Assembly (NCBI GenBank): GCA_042218065.1
Contig: JBDGRL010000013.1
Location: forward strand, 1 to 21,270
Source: JBDGRJ01 sp042218065
GTDB taxonomy: Bacteria; Patescibacteriota; Patescibacteriia; Magasanikbacterales; UBA922
Length of the DNA stretch: 21,270 nucleotides
Reading direction: 5' to 3'
Shown one piece after another: positions 1-8,813 of the stretch (positions within the stretch are counted from its first letter, which is position 1; each line of letters opens with the position of its first letter). Under the pieces are notes generated by a model. That model ran no database searches. It was given only the letters and a program-made list of their open reading frames with translations, and was not told the DNA's origin. Position numbers and translations under genes: made by a program.

Positions 1-114
1 ACATTTTTTCTTGTCTCCCCAGCAAAATGAAACCCTGCGGATGGGCATGTGGTTGTGATCTGCAAAAGCGAAGAATCGAGCAGTAGCTTTGAAAGAACCT
101 ACCCCTACAAGTCC
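1..114 (-). other. Start of PKD-like domain in the giant protein
   Basis: Residues about 2900-2937 read as a beta strand with alternating F/A residues, then H-N-H-M-P-I-R-R-V and a W-G-D motif at 2931-2933. This resembles the first half of a PKD fold, whose hallmark is a W-G-D-G turn. The second half lies outside the window, so the assignment rests on a short motif. A Cys (C2930) sits where PKD domains usually have Asp or Val. Confidence 0.45.
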
Positions 115-3100
115 GTCCCAGTCTCTGACGGATGTACCCGCATCTTCTATTTGATTATCCGCTCGTGAGGGATCTTTCATTAGTCGATCATTATTGTAAT
201 TGCGGGCGAAGCCGGTTTCTCCGTTGATAGAGATATTGTTTGCTTCCGCGGGCAGACACTCTTTTGTTCTTTGTACTCCCGTTTGTGTTTTCTTTTGTTT
301 GCAGCTGTAACGGTTTACGGAGTAGATTTGGGGTGGGTTGGAATGCCTGGACCTGCCGGATTTATCAATGTTCTTAGTTACCTGCTTGTTTGCTTTTTTT
401 CTCAAATTACGAATAAGAAAAAATTTAGCAAAAATGTTATCTAAAACTTTATTTCTAACTTCTTTCAATTTTCTCGGTTGATGATTAATTATAGATTTCA
501 ATGCTCCTTTAGTATAATCATAATTCTCATACATATTCCAACAAGCATTACCAGACAAACTATTTTTATCTCCCAGATTACATCTTAAGGGTGCTCCGTT
601 TTTAGATTTAGTAAAGGTATAATTTATTAAGTTTCCTTTATTTTTAAGTTCATCATGACTAAGATTAATAGTGCCGAAAGGTTTATTCTTCAATTTTCTA
701 GGAATTGCCCCAGATTCATTCTGACTATAGAAGCCTTTTATTTTATTATTAATGTTATTACTCCAAACCCTGTTAGTAAAGGCTTTATTCGCAGCATTGG
801 CTGTTGTTAAACCTTGAGACTTATATACAGAACCTCCGATATTACATTGATCTTTCATCATAGTAAATACTGCTAGTTGAACACCATGATTATCTCCAGT
901 TCTTTGCTGGTGACAGTATCTAGACACATACCCAAGAAATTCACCATTTTTTCCAAATTCCATTCCTAAAGCTATCCAATTATCCCACGAATTACATTTT
1001 CCTTCTTCGAGAGCTTTTTTCTCAGAGCTCTTGTTTATGAAACTAGGTTTTTTAACATCTTCAACTTTTCCTCCTTTTTTTACTTCAGGATAAAATACTG
1101 TTACATAACGGGTTTTACCTCCTTTTGTGTTCCTTTTATATGAGTAATAACCAGATATTTTTTGCAAATCATCTTTTTTAGGTTTTAACCCTCCTTTTTT
1201 GTCTCCATCAGCAGGATCTTTTTTATCAAACCAAACCTTAAGAGGAGAAGGGAATTCTCCATCTTTAGTATTATCAACTTGTATACCAGATTGTTTTATG
1301 TTAATAACTCCATCCTTATCTTTATATTTTAATTTGGATAAAGGAATTCTCCAGTTTTTAGTAAATAAAGGGGGTAAAAACGCCTTATTACCCTCTCCAT
1401 CAGGTATCCTTACCGGAACAAAATAAACGTTATTAATCCAACTCTCCCTCAAATTCTTTTGAAATTGAGAAATATATAATCTATCTCCTATAGTTCCATT
1501 TTCTGCTTTATAGTCTGACTTAAAAGAGTTTGTTTTGTTTCCATTAGCTGAATAAGATAACTTTTTATCCCATTTTTTATTATTATTTTTCATATTTGGT
1601 ACTAAGCTATAATATTCATCATTATTCGTTATACCAAAACTCTTAGTTTGAGGCATATTTACTTTACCTTCTGGTCCTTGTTCTAATCTTAACAGAAGCG
1701 CAGCAGCTCCTTTACCAGGATCTACATTTTGCTTACCCCATTCAGCAATAAGTCCATTAAATTCATTGTTGTTTTGTTGGTTAGAATCTGCCCCTTCGCT
1801 TCCAAAACAAGCAAGTTGAGTATAGTGAGTAGCTCCTTGCAAATCAAAACTATTAAAACTATGTGATAAATTCTTCCAGGTATTAAAGTAAGTAGTCAAA
1901 TCTAATCCTGCTGTTGGATCTGCATCTTTTTCATGAATAGCATCAAATTTTCCTCTATTATAGCTTTTATATGAAGCTGTCATTGGCTTACCAACCACTT
2001 TTCTTGGGTACTTATTGCAAGAAACATTCAATTTGGTTGCGTATAATGCTATATTATTGTTATTATTTTTATCATGATCCCCTGTGCCTACATAAAATTC
2101 TCCGGGAGCCTTTGCCTTCATTAATTTGTTATTATTAGCACACTTTCTAGCTGCAGATTTAGCTTTGCTCAGCATCATATCACCTCCTGAAAACTTCTCT
2201 CCACAAGCATCACTACCACTTTTCATAAAATCAAGATCTTCATCAGCATTACTGCCTGATTTTCCAGTAGCATCTTCCAAGACTGCTCTATAATCTATTA
2301 TAGGCTTTAAAAAACCACCCCAGCTCTTATCTGTAAAGAAAACATTACTGTAACCACTTACATTAATTAGCGTCGCATCCTTATGATCCAATCCGCTTCC
2401 ATAACCTTTCGAAACCAAACAGTAGGCCTTCCCGCCTCTAATTTGTTTGGCTTTCTTACCACTACCTGCAGCATCCTTGGGTGGATAATACCCAGCTTCT
2501 CGGAAATTATTGAAGGTAGAAAAATTACTTGCTGAACCGGGAGTCGGAAACCAGGTGATACAAGGATTCTCAGCACCCCCATTTATTACTCTGGATCGGT
2601 CTCGTTCTAAACAGAAACCGAAAGAACCTATTTGTCTTGATATTGATTCTGGTTTTTGACAATCACCTGGCTGATTGCCTTTTGAGCAATCACTGTCACT
2701 ATCGCAGAATTTACCTTTATGAGGACCTGACTGACATATGCCGGGTATTTTTTCTGTAGTAGAAGCATCTTCTATGGTTGTACTAAAATCCCAATAATCT
2801 ACCTCTTGATTGGAATATTCCACCTTTTTATACAAACAAGAACAACTACCTTCTTGGCATACATTGGCATTGGTATAGTCTTTAGGTTTTGTTTTCTTTC
2901 TTATAAACTGAGTTCTTGTTGGTGTGGCTGTATCATCCAGCGTTCTTTGTTCACTCAATGGAGCTGATAGTACGGACTGAGGGAATGGGGAATCTTCCTC
3001 AGGGTAAGTTTTGCACCTACCGCCAGTTAAGTAAGGTTCTATCATATTTTTGAAGGCAGTAGTGGTATTGGTATTTTTAAATGTATCCTCATCTAATCTT

Positions 3101-6100
3101 GAAGGGAAACCGACACCGTATTTGACCGGCTTGATACATTTTCCGTCCCAACACCGACCATCTTTTCCTCTAATTCCTCCACACTTGCTCCAGTTTTCTT
3201 TGTTCACCAGTCTATCCTGTCCGCCTTTTACTTTTTTTACCTTCCTGCAACTCAAGTTAAAGTATCTACCCCTTGGGTTTGCCTGGCTTTGATTTTGTCT
3301 AAAGAAGTTTTGCGGCACTACGTAGGCGAGGTAACGGGTAATCTGACTTCCTACCAGGTTAGAAAAATCAAAACTCTTCAGTTGATTTATATTATACAGA
3401 TTCAAAACAGAACCTCCTGAATATTCAGTGCCATAAAATGAAGTATCTCTTTCCACATAATTTTGTGTAGTTAATGGTTCCGGAAAGATGCAGTTATTTG
3501 AAGGACACACGTCATCGCTTACGCAACTTTGTCCAGGGGTTTCTGAGCAATAGCCAGTACCTCCTGAACTAATAGGAGTTAAGCAATCCCCTCCCTCAGA
3601 AGCTTTATTACATAAACTATATTCTGTACAAACTGACTGTCTAGAACCATTTTGGTAGATAGACTTCTGTGCTGTGCAGCTCCACCATTGCTTGCACTGC
3701 CTATCTCTTTCTACCTTGAAAATCATATCAGCATCCAATTTACCTGTGGTGGCAGGGTCTACAGGTGCATACTTTTCTCTGTTCTTGGAGCTTTGTCTTG
3801 ATCTTTTGTAAGTTTTTTCCGTGTTATATTTTTGGGCCGGTTTGAAAGTATTGTCCATGAGTACACAACCGTTTTTCAAACTCACTTGACCATTACATTG
3901 ACCCATTACTTCCTGTTTGAAGTTCTCATTAAAGATTCTGTAATAGGACTTACCGCCTTTAGCTAACCTTTTCTTATTAGCCCTATCTACAAACTCTCTA
4001 CACATATTTTGACTAGCGGGGCATTTACCTACAAAACCTTCGTAGTTGTTAGATTTATTCGAACGTATCTTATAGTCACCAGCTATTGTTTGAGCAGCAG
4101 AGTAACATGGTATCGTTCCTTTTCGTTTACAAGTTCCTGTTACTGTTGTTCCGGAACTGTTGAATTTACAGTCACTATTTGTATTACACTCTCTTACTTG
4201 AGGAGGATTCGGTTTATTTTTACCGTAACTACAAACACCCACGCCTTCTTTAAACCAGCCGTCCACCTCCTCGGGGGTTTGGGGTGATCCTCCAATTGTC
4301 GGCGTTATGTCTTCTCTATATTTGCAAGATCGAGCTCCGGCAATCTCAGGATCTTTGAAGAATACGGTCTCATCTTGTTTACTGTAGCGCTTACATCCGA
4401 TCAGATTTTCTCTACAAAGAGTACCACTGCCTCCTTGATCTGATAGATAGTTATCCGGATCATTGAGTAGGAACTCAGGAGCGCCGAAGCTGTAGGAGCT
4501 GGTAGAGCTCTCATCCGGCAGAGTTTGTTTCTGTTGCGCCACTTTTGAACAGCCTTGTTTTGATTCATCACATCTAAACTCTTTGCGGTCGGTTATATAG
4601 ATAGGTGTGGAGCTGGTCTGGTCTTCAGGCACTACCATAGTTGATGGTCCTACATATTCTTTGGCGAACCCTTCATAATCGAGCTTAGACATCTGTGGAC
4701 CATAGTAATGTTTCACTTTATCCGCATCAGGAATAGTGATCTGATCTACAAAACAGCTAGTTTCTTCTGGTCTAGTTTGACATGCTCCCAAAATGGTCGT
4801 GGTAGTGCCTTGTTGAAGTTTCTCTTCGTATCTAATCCTGGCTTCAGCCCCTTTTGTAGAAGTAGTTGCTTCTACTTTGAACCACTGCTCTTGGGGAGAA
4901 TCAGAGTTATATGTCTTGAACATAGGACGACACCCAACTGCATCCGGTCTACAAAGCCGCTCAAACTCTTTAGCTGCTTGTTGGTTACCCAAAGAATCTT
5001 CATAGAGGCTGCAACCAAGTTGGCTTCCGGGTGTATTGTCTGTCGGATCAGCATCACATCTCAAGGGAGCATCCGCTTGCACCTCTTGTCCTTGGTAGTT
5101 GACCGTTCTTTTCCAGGAATCTTTGATCAGATACACAGCGCCCTCACGTTCAGTTAGTTTTACATTATCTATGAATATTTCTTTATCATCTTGAGGGTTG
5201 AATCTTATAGTAGTAGTTACAGACGGATCACCGGTGAAGGTGGTAGGACCGACCTCGTACTTGCGCCATACTCCGGATATCGATACCGGGCTGATAGAAG
5301 TAAAGTCTCCTACTTGCTTAGTGCCTTGTTGTTTATTTTGATGTAATGAAATTTCCAGTGATTGAGACGCGCCTCTAGCCCAGAAGCTCACCTTATACTT
5401 TATCTTCTTGCTCATCTGATCAGTAGATTTTGTAAGAGTGTTAGCTTCTATTTCCCGCTCTATGTAACTTGAGTTGTTGAAGTTAGCTTTCAAAGAGTGC
5501 ATCTGTGCTTGTAGTGCTGCTCCTACTACCGACAGATTCTGACTTGTATTTGCTTCAGCGGTCCAGTCCGATCTTGCAGCTTTGAAGGCACTGGAAGTAT
5601 TTGCATTCGGTTCAAATATGTCATCAAATATAGTGACTACATTACCGGCTGTTGTTCCTTCATAGGCTCTACAACCTTTGAATTTATCCGGGTTGTTGGC
5701 TGGTCCTCTACAGGAGTTTGCACCACCAGGAGTTGATACAGTCTTGTAGAAACAATAGCCGTTCTCATAAGTTCCTCCACCTCTACAGACACCACACTCA
5801 TCGTTGCCGTCGTTGTCAACATCACCCCAAGTTCCGCCTCTATCTTGAGTACAAACATCCTCAGGAGAGCTGAAGTTTGAGATATTTTCATTTACTGCCA
5901 AGTTTGTCTCTGTTTTTCTTAATCTATGACATTGGTCTGACACAGTCCTCAACTTAGAAGCAAGCCGGTAATAACGGTTTCCATCCTCATCTATATAACG
6001 TCTACAATTAGAAGCGTCTGCATCAGGATCTCGTGGGTTTTGGATCAACTTTTTGTAAGCCTCTTCATTACATTGGTTATAAAAGTCTGTAAGCTGTTTT

Positions 6101-8811
6101 TCATCAAAAGAATTATATTTTGGTGAACCGGTAGCAAAGAACTCCTCTGTTTTCGGGGTCGTGCCTCCAGCTATATTTGAGCCCAGCAGTTTTTGAATGA
6201 AATCATAATCATCTTCATAGTCTTGATCGTTATTCGGGTTATCATCTATATATACTGCTAGAGTATGTTTCTTTAGCCTGAAGCCCTCCCCTTCTTTGCC
6301 TTCCCAAGTATAGAAAGTTTTTTGATTATTTTCGGTAGGCTCCTCACAAGACCTTAGATCTGTATAGTACTCCAATCTTTCTCCACCTGCTGCTTTTTCA
6401 GACATATTGGTAAACTCACTACATCCCTCCAAGTTCGCTGAACATTGTCTACCATCTGATGGAATGAAGTTTAGCTGATTAACAGCAGGAGAGAAAACAG
6501 TCTCTCTTTGACGGAAAGTACCATAACCGACACATTCTCTCGGACAAGTGTTGCCTCCTATTTTTGCCGGCAGTTTATCCCCGGGTTTTGATACAGGCTT
6601 CCAGTCCTTACACCCTACCTCTTTTTTAACACAAGCAGCAGCGAAGTTGTTGCACTGCTTTGAATTATTCAGTGCTGATTTTGCCTCAGCTATAGTTTGA
6701 GGTCTGTCAGTCTCAGCAGTGTTTGGCTTGGCATCATAACAACCAAGGTAAGAAGGAGCTTGTTTTAGGTGAAGTTTTTGGTTTGATTTTACTAGAGTGG
6801 ATGTACCGATCAAGTTACCTGCAAAGAATTCACTGCAACCCCAGTCGGATTTACTACAAGTTCTTCCCTCTACATCTTCATCGAAATGAATTGTTTTATT
6901 TCTCCCCTCCTTTAGTTTTAGACCTCTGTTTTCACTTGAGGAGTTTGTTATTCCCTCCACTGAAGATAGCCATTCATCATTTTGTTTCTCTAGGCTGTAA
7001 GCACGACAACCAACATTTCCAGCGTTGCATTGACTGAAGTTCACAGTCCTGGAAAGATAAGATTGAGCCTGATTATTCTCGTCAAAATAAGTGGTACAAG
7101 TATTAAAATGAGCAGGGCATTTTTGCCCGGGTAGTCTCCATACATTTTCCTCTTTTACACAATAGCCGTAAGCTTTGCATTTCTCACCCGGAGCCTCCCC
7201 TTTTACACAAGATTTTATATTTGTACATCTATCTTTTCTTTCACTGCCTCCAGCTCTGGCTAGCTGTGGACCCGTCTCTTCATTACCTACACAAAGGTAT
7301 TCCGGTGACTTGATAACCCAGTTTGGATCGATCAAGTGACAGAAAGGATGCTCAGTATCTCTCATCGGACCTTGCCCCCGGTTACAATTTTGGAAATTGT
7401 CCATTACCTTCTTTAGATTCCATGAAAGCTGATCAGCATCTGCATTTTTCGCTGCTATCTGGAAACCCAGAGGTAAAATCCTCGCCTTTCTCAACTTCTT
7501 TATATTTGAATAACAATACCCCTGCTTGTAGCAGTTTTTAGAACCATTCGATTCATGATCGGGTGGTATCAAAGGTTTATTGGCAATAATACCCTGCTCT
7601 AAAGCTTCTCTCAATGTAAGAGGATCTCCCGATTTTGCTCTCATTATTGCTTGGCGCAGACCTGACCCTATTACACAATTATTCTTACCTCTAATTCTGG
7701 GTGCTTCCGGGCATGTACCGAACTTATTGATTAAATTAATTTTGTTGGCTGATACAGATGGTGGGTTGGTAACCAAAAAAGAGAAGGCTTTCTCCGCTGC
7801 TTCTCTATACCCAGTTGCTGGACCTGCAAACTCACTGGCAATGCCTTCACCTCCACCAGTAGGCGCTAATCCGCCACCCTTGGATGGGCTGAGCAACTGA
7901 TCCAGCATGTCTTGAGCAAGCGTACTCAAGAATATACCAGCTCCACTAGTCAAAGCTGATAACATTCCACTACCTAACGTTGCAAAGAATGCTTGTTGTT
8001 TCTGCTGTCTTTGCCCCTTGGCAGTAGGAGCTTCTTTTTCTACGCTTTCAGAAGGTGTCTTTATTCGCCTGGAAGCCTTACTTTTAACCGGCTTGAACCC
8101 ACCTTGAGCTTGTCTTGCAACTGAAGCCTGAGCTTCTGCTTCGGCTATTTTTTCATTTACTTTGACGGAAGCTTTCATTGCAGTACCGAACTTGCTTTTA
8201 TTAAAGCCGGTTTGTCGCATGAAAGTCTCAGTGAAGTTCTCATCTCTTTCTTGCGCTGACATATTTGGGTTCCTCCTCCTATACTCTTCGGAGTCTAACC
8301 CTCCTGTAAACTGAGTCCATTGGCAGCCACTTCCATCTATTCCTTTTACTCCCTCCGGAGGAGAAACTCCCGGTAAATCAAATGCTAAACTAGCCTTAAG
8401 ACCCGCATTAAATTCCGTATCTTTTGTCTTACAAAGACCAGACCCTAAGTTCCCACTCAGTACATTTTGTATTGTCTTAGCCCCAGCTGCTTCTGCAGTA
8501 TCTTTTAAGTACTGTCCTACACTTTTTTCATGAATCAAGGGTTTTTTGCCAGCAGCGGATCTACTAATAGATTTAGCTGCATCATAGGCCATTCTATTAA
8601 TCCAATTATTAACGAATTGCATTGCTGTCATCATCGCTGCATTCTTAGTAGCTTTTAGTGCTTGTTGTACAGGGTTTCCAATTACTTCTACAGGCACAGC
8701 GTGAACTTTTTTTGGTTTCAAAAGTTGAAAACCTAATCCAAATAAAATAACAACGGTCCCTATTTTTCCTAAGGTTTCTTTTTTAATTTTACCGCCAAAA
8801 AAAGAAAACAT
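1..8811 (-). CDS. Giant secreted Cys-rich multidomain protein, C-terminus beyond window
   Basis: ATG at 8811; the frame stays open to position 1 (2937 codons read, no stop), so the protein is longer than 2937 aa. The N-terminus has basic residues (K8, K10, K11), a hydrophobic core at about 17-31 and a V36-H37-A38 sequence that could be a signal-peptidase site, so export or anchoring is likely. A second hydrophobic stretch lies near 274-300. I count about 94 Cys, 76 of them between residues 427 and 2084. Visible modules are nine G-C-[RSK]-x-aromatic-like motifs (602-1473), an acidic loop D997-D1004, a Cys-free beta-rich module (about 1066-1221) resembling a carbohydrate-binding jelly roll, three C-x5-C acidic loops (1542, 1763, 2036), a Lys/Asn-rich Cys-poor region (about 2090-2830) and a PKD-like start at 2900 ending in WGD. 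It begins 2 bp after the calcium-binding gene and is probably translationally coupled to it. Similar giant proteins are, to my recollection, common in CPR genomes without known function. A role in adhesion or host contact is inference only. Confidence 0.9.
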   Translation of the reverse strand, partial: MFSFFGGKIKKETLGKIGTVVILFGLGFQLLKPKKVHAVPVEVIGNPVQQALKATKNAAMMTAMQFVNNWINRMAYDAAKSISRSAAGKKPLIHEKSVGQYLKDTAEAAGAKTIQNVLSGNLGSGLCKTKDTEFNAGLKASLAFDLPGVSPPEGVKGIDGSGCQWTQFTGGLDSEEYRRRNPNMSAQERDENFTETFMRQTGFNKSKFGTAMKASVKVNEKIAEAEAQASVARQAQGGFKPVKSKASRRIKTPSESVEKEAPTAKGQRQQKQQAFFATLGSGMLSALTSGAGIFLSTLAQDMLDQLLSPSKGGGLAPTGGGEGIASEFAGPATGYREAAEKAFSFLVTNPPSVSANKINLINKFGTCPEAPRIRGKNNCVIGSGLRQAIMRAKSGDPLTLREALEQGIIANKPLIPPDHESNGSKNCYKQGYCYSNIKKLRKARILPLGFQIAAKNADADQLSWNLKKVMDNFQNCNRGQGPMRDTEHPFCHLIDPNWVIKSPEYLCVGNEETGPQLARAGGSERKDRCTNIKSCVKGEAPGEKCKAYGYCVKEENVWRLPGQKCPAHFNTCTTYFDENNQAQSYLSRTVNFSQCNAGNVGCRAYSLEKQNDEWLSSVEGITNSSSENRGLKLKEGRNKTIHFDEDVEGRTCSKSDWGCSEFFAGNLIGTSTLVKSNQKLHLKQAPSYLGCYDAKPNTAETDRPQTIAEAKSALNNSKQCNNFAAACVKKEVGCKDWKPVSKPGDKLPAKIGGNTCPRECVGYGTFRQRETVFSPAVNQLNFIPSDGRQCSANLEGCSEFTNMSEKAAGGERLEYYTDLRSCEEPTENNQKTFYTWEGKEGEGFRLKKHTLAVYIDDNPNNDQDYEDDYDFIQKLLGSNIAGGTTPKTEEFFATGSPKYNSFDEKQLTDFYNQCNEEAYKKLIQNPRDPDADASNCRRYIDEDGNRYYRLASKLRTVSDQCHRLRKTETNLAVNENISNFSSPEDVCTQDRGGTWGDVDNDGNDECGVCRGGGTYENGYCFYKTVSTPGGANSCRGPANNPDKFKGCRAYEGTTAGNVVTIFDDIFEPNANTSSAFKAARSDWTAEANTSQNLSVVGAALQAQMHSLKANFNNSSYIEREIEANTLTKSTDQMSKKIKYKVSFWARGASQSLEISLHQNKQQGTKQVGDFTSISPVSISGVWRKYEVGPTTFTGDPSVTTTIRFNPQDDKEIFIDNVKLTEREGAVYLIKDSWKRTVNYQGQEVQADAPLRCDADPTDNTPGSQLGCSLYEDSLGNQQAAKEFERLCRPDAVGCRPMFKTYNSDSPQEQWFKVEATTSTKGAEARIRYEEKLQQGTTTTILGACQTRPEETSCFVDQITIPDADKVKHYYGPQMSKLDYEGFAKEYVGPSTMVVPEDQTSSTPIYITDRKEFRCDESKQGCSKVAQQKQTLPDESSTSSYSFGAPEFLLNDPDNYLSDQGGSGTLCRENLIGCKRYSKQDETVFFKDPEIAGARSCKYREDITPTIGGSPQTPEEVDGWFKEGVGVCSYGKNKPNPPQVRECNTNSDCKFNSSGTTVTGTCKRKGTIPCYSAAQTIAGDYKIRSNKSNNYEGFVGKCPASQNMCREFVDRANKKRLAKGGKSYYRIFNENFKQEVMGQCNGQVSLKNGCVLMDNTFKPAQKYNTEKTYKRSRQSSKNREKYAPVDPATTGKLDADMIFKVERDRQCKQWWSCTAQKSIYQNGSRQSVCTEYSLCNKASEGGDCLTPISSGGTGYCSETPGQSCVSDDVCPSNNCIFPEPLTTQNYVERDTSFYGTEYSGGSVLNLYNINQLKSFDFSNLVGSQITRYLAYVVPQNFFRQNQSQANPRGRYFNLSCRKVKKVKGGQDRLVNKENWSKCGGIRGKDGRCWDGKCIKPVKYGVGFPSRLDEDTFKNTNTTTAFKNMIEPYLTGGRCKTYPEEDSPFPQSVLSAPLSEQRTLDDTATPTRTQFIRKKTKPKDYTNANVCQEGSCSCLYKKVEYSNQEVDYWDFSTTIEDASTTEKIPGICQSGPHKGKFCDSDSDCSKGNQPGDCQKPESISRQIGSFGFCLERDRSRVINGGAENPCITWFPTPGSASNFSTFNNFREAGYYPPKDAAGSGKKAKQIRGGKAYCLVSKGYGSGLDHKDATLINVSGYSNVFFTDKSWGGFLKPIIDYRAVLEDATGKSGSNADEDLDFMKSGSDACGEKFSGGDMMLSKAKSAARKCANNNKLMKAKAPGEFYVGTGDHDKNNNNNIALYATKLNVSCNKYPRKVVGKPMTASYKSYNRGKFDAIHEKDADPTAGLDLTTYFNTWKNLSHSFNSFDLQGATHYTQLACFGSEGADSNQQNNNEFNGLIAEWGKQNVDPGKGAAALLLRLEQGPEGKVNMPQTKSFGITNNDEYYSLVPNMKNNNKKWDKKLSYSANGNKTNSFKSDYKAENGTIGDRLYISQFQKNLRESWINNVYFVPVRIPDGEGNKAFLPPLFTKNWRIPLSKLKYKDKDGVINIKQSGIQVDNTKDGEFPSPLKVWFDKKDPADGDKKGGLKPKKDDLQKISGYYSYKRNTKGGKTRYVTVFYPEVKKGGKVEDVKKPSFINKSSEKKALEEGKCNSWDNWIALGMEFGKNGEFLGYVSRYCHQQRTGDNHGVQLAVFTMMKDQCNIGGSVYKSQGLTTANAANKAFTNRVWSNNINNKIKGFYSQNESGAIPRKLKNKPFGTINLSHDELKNKGNLINYTFTKSKNGAPLRCNLGDKNSLSGNACWNMYENYDYTKGALKSIINHQPRKLKEVRNKVLDNIFAKFFLIRNLRKKANKQVTKNIDKSGRSRHSNPPQIYSVNRYSCKQKKTQTGVQRTKECLPAEANNISINGETGFARNYNNDRLMKDPSRADNQIEDAGTSVRDWDGLVGVGSFKATARFFAFADHNHMPIRRVSFCWGDKKKC
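4393..7029 (-). repeat. Degenerate C-x5-G-C-[RSK]-x-aromatic repeats in the giant protein
   Basis: Nine copies of G-C followed by R, S or K and usually an aromatic residue two positions later: C602, C659, C734, C797, C1047, C1267, C1294, C1421 and C1473. In seven copies another Cys lies exactly seven residues earlier (595, 652, 727, 790, 1287, 1414, 1466). In the other two the gap is 13 (1034 to 1047) and 15 (1252 to 1267). The spacing suggests repeated small disulfide-bonded units. This comes directly from translation; pairing of the cysteines is inference. Confidence 0.75.
5149..5616 (-). other. Cys-free carbohydrate-binding-like module in the giant protein
   Basis: Residues about 1066-1221. 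There is no Cys between C1047 and C1252, in contrast to both flanks. The segment has alternating hydrophobic strands, a K-V-S-F-W-A-R-G motif, a V-W-R-K-Y motif and a terminal I-F-I-D-N-V-K-L strand. This order is typical of CBM4/9/22-like jelly-roll modules, in which the final strand carries an I-D-N/D-V pattern. Sugar binding is not shown, only the fold resemblance. Confidence 0.5.
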
Positions 8812-8813
8812 TA

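Noticed and set aside
1199..7900. Several short open frames of 60-150 codons on both strands inside the first 8.8 kb
   Set aside because: They are out of frame with the giant gene, have no ribosome sites or recognisable domains, and give Cys/Phe/Ser-rich translations typical of shadow frames.
1..8811. The giant frame as a pseudogene or an assembly artefact
   Set aside because: No stop codon interrupts 2937 codons, Cys spacing stays regular, and there is a proper signal and upstream partner gene. An artefact would be expected to break the frame.
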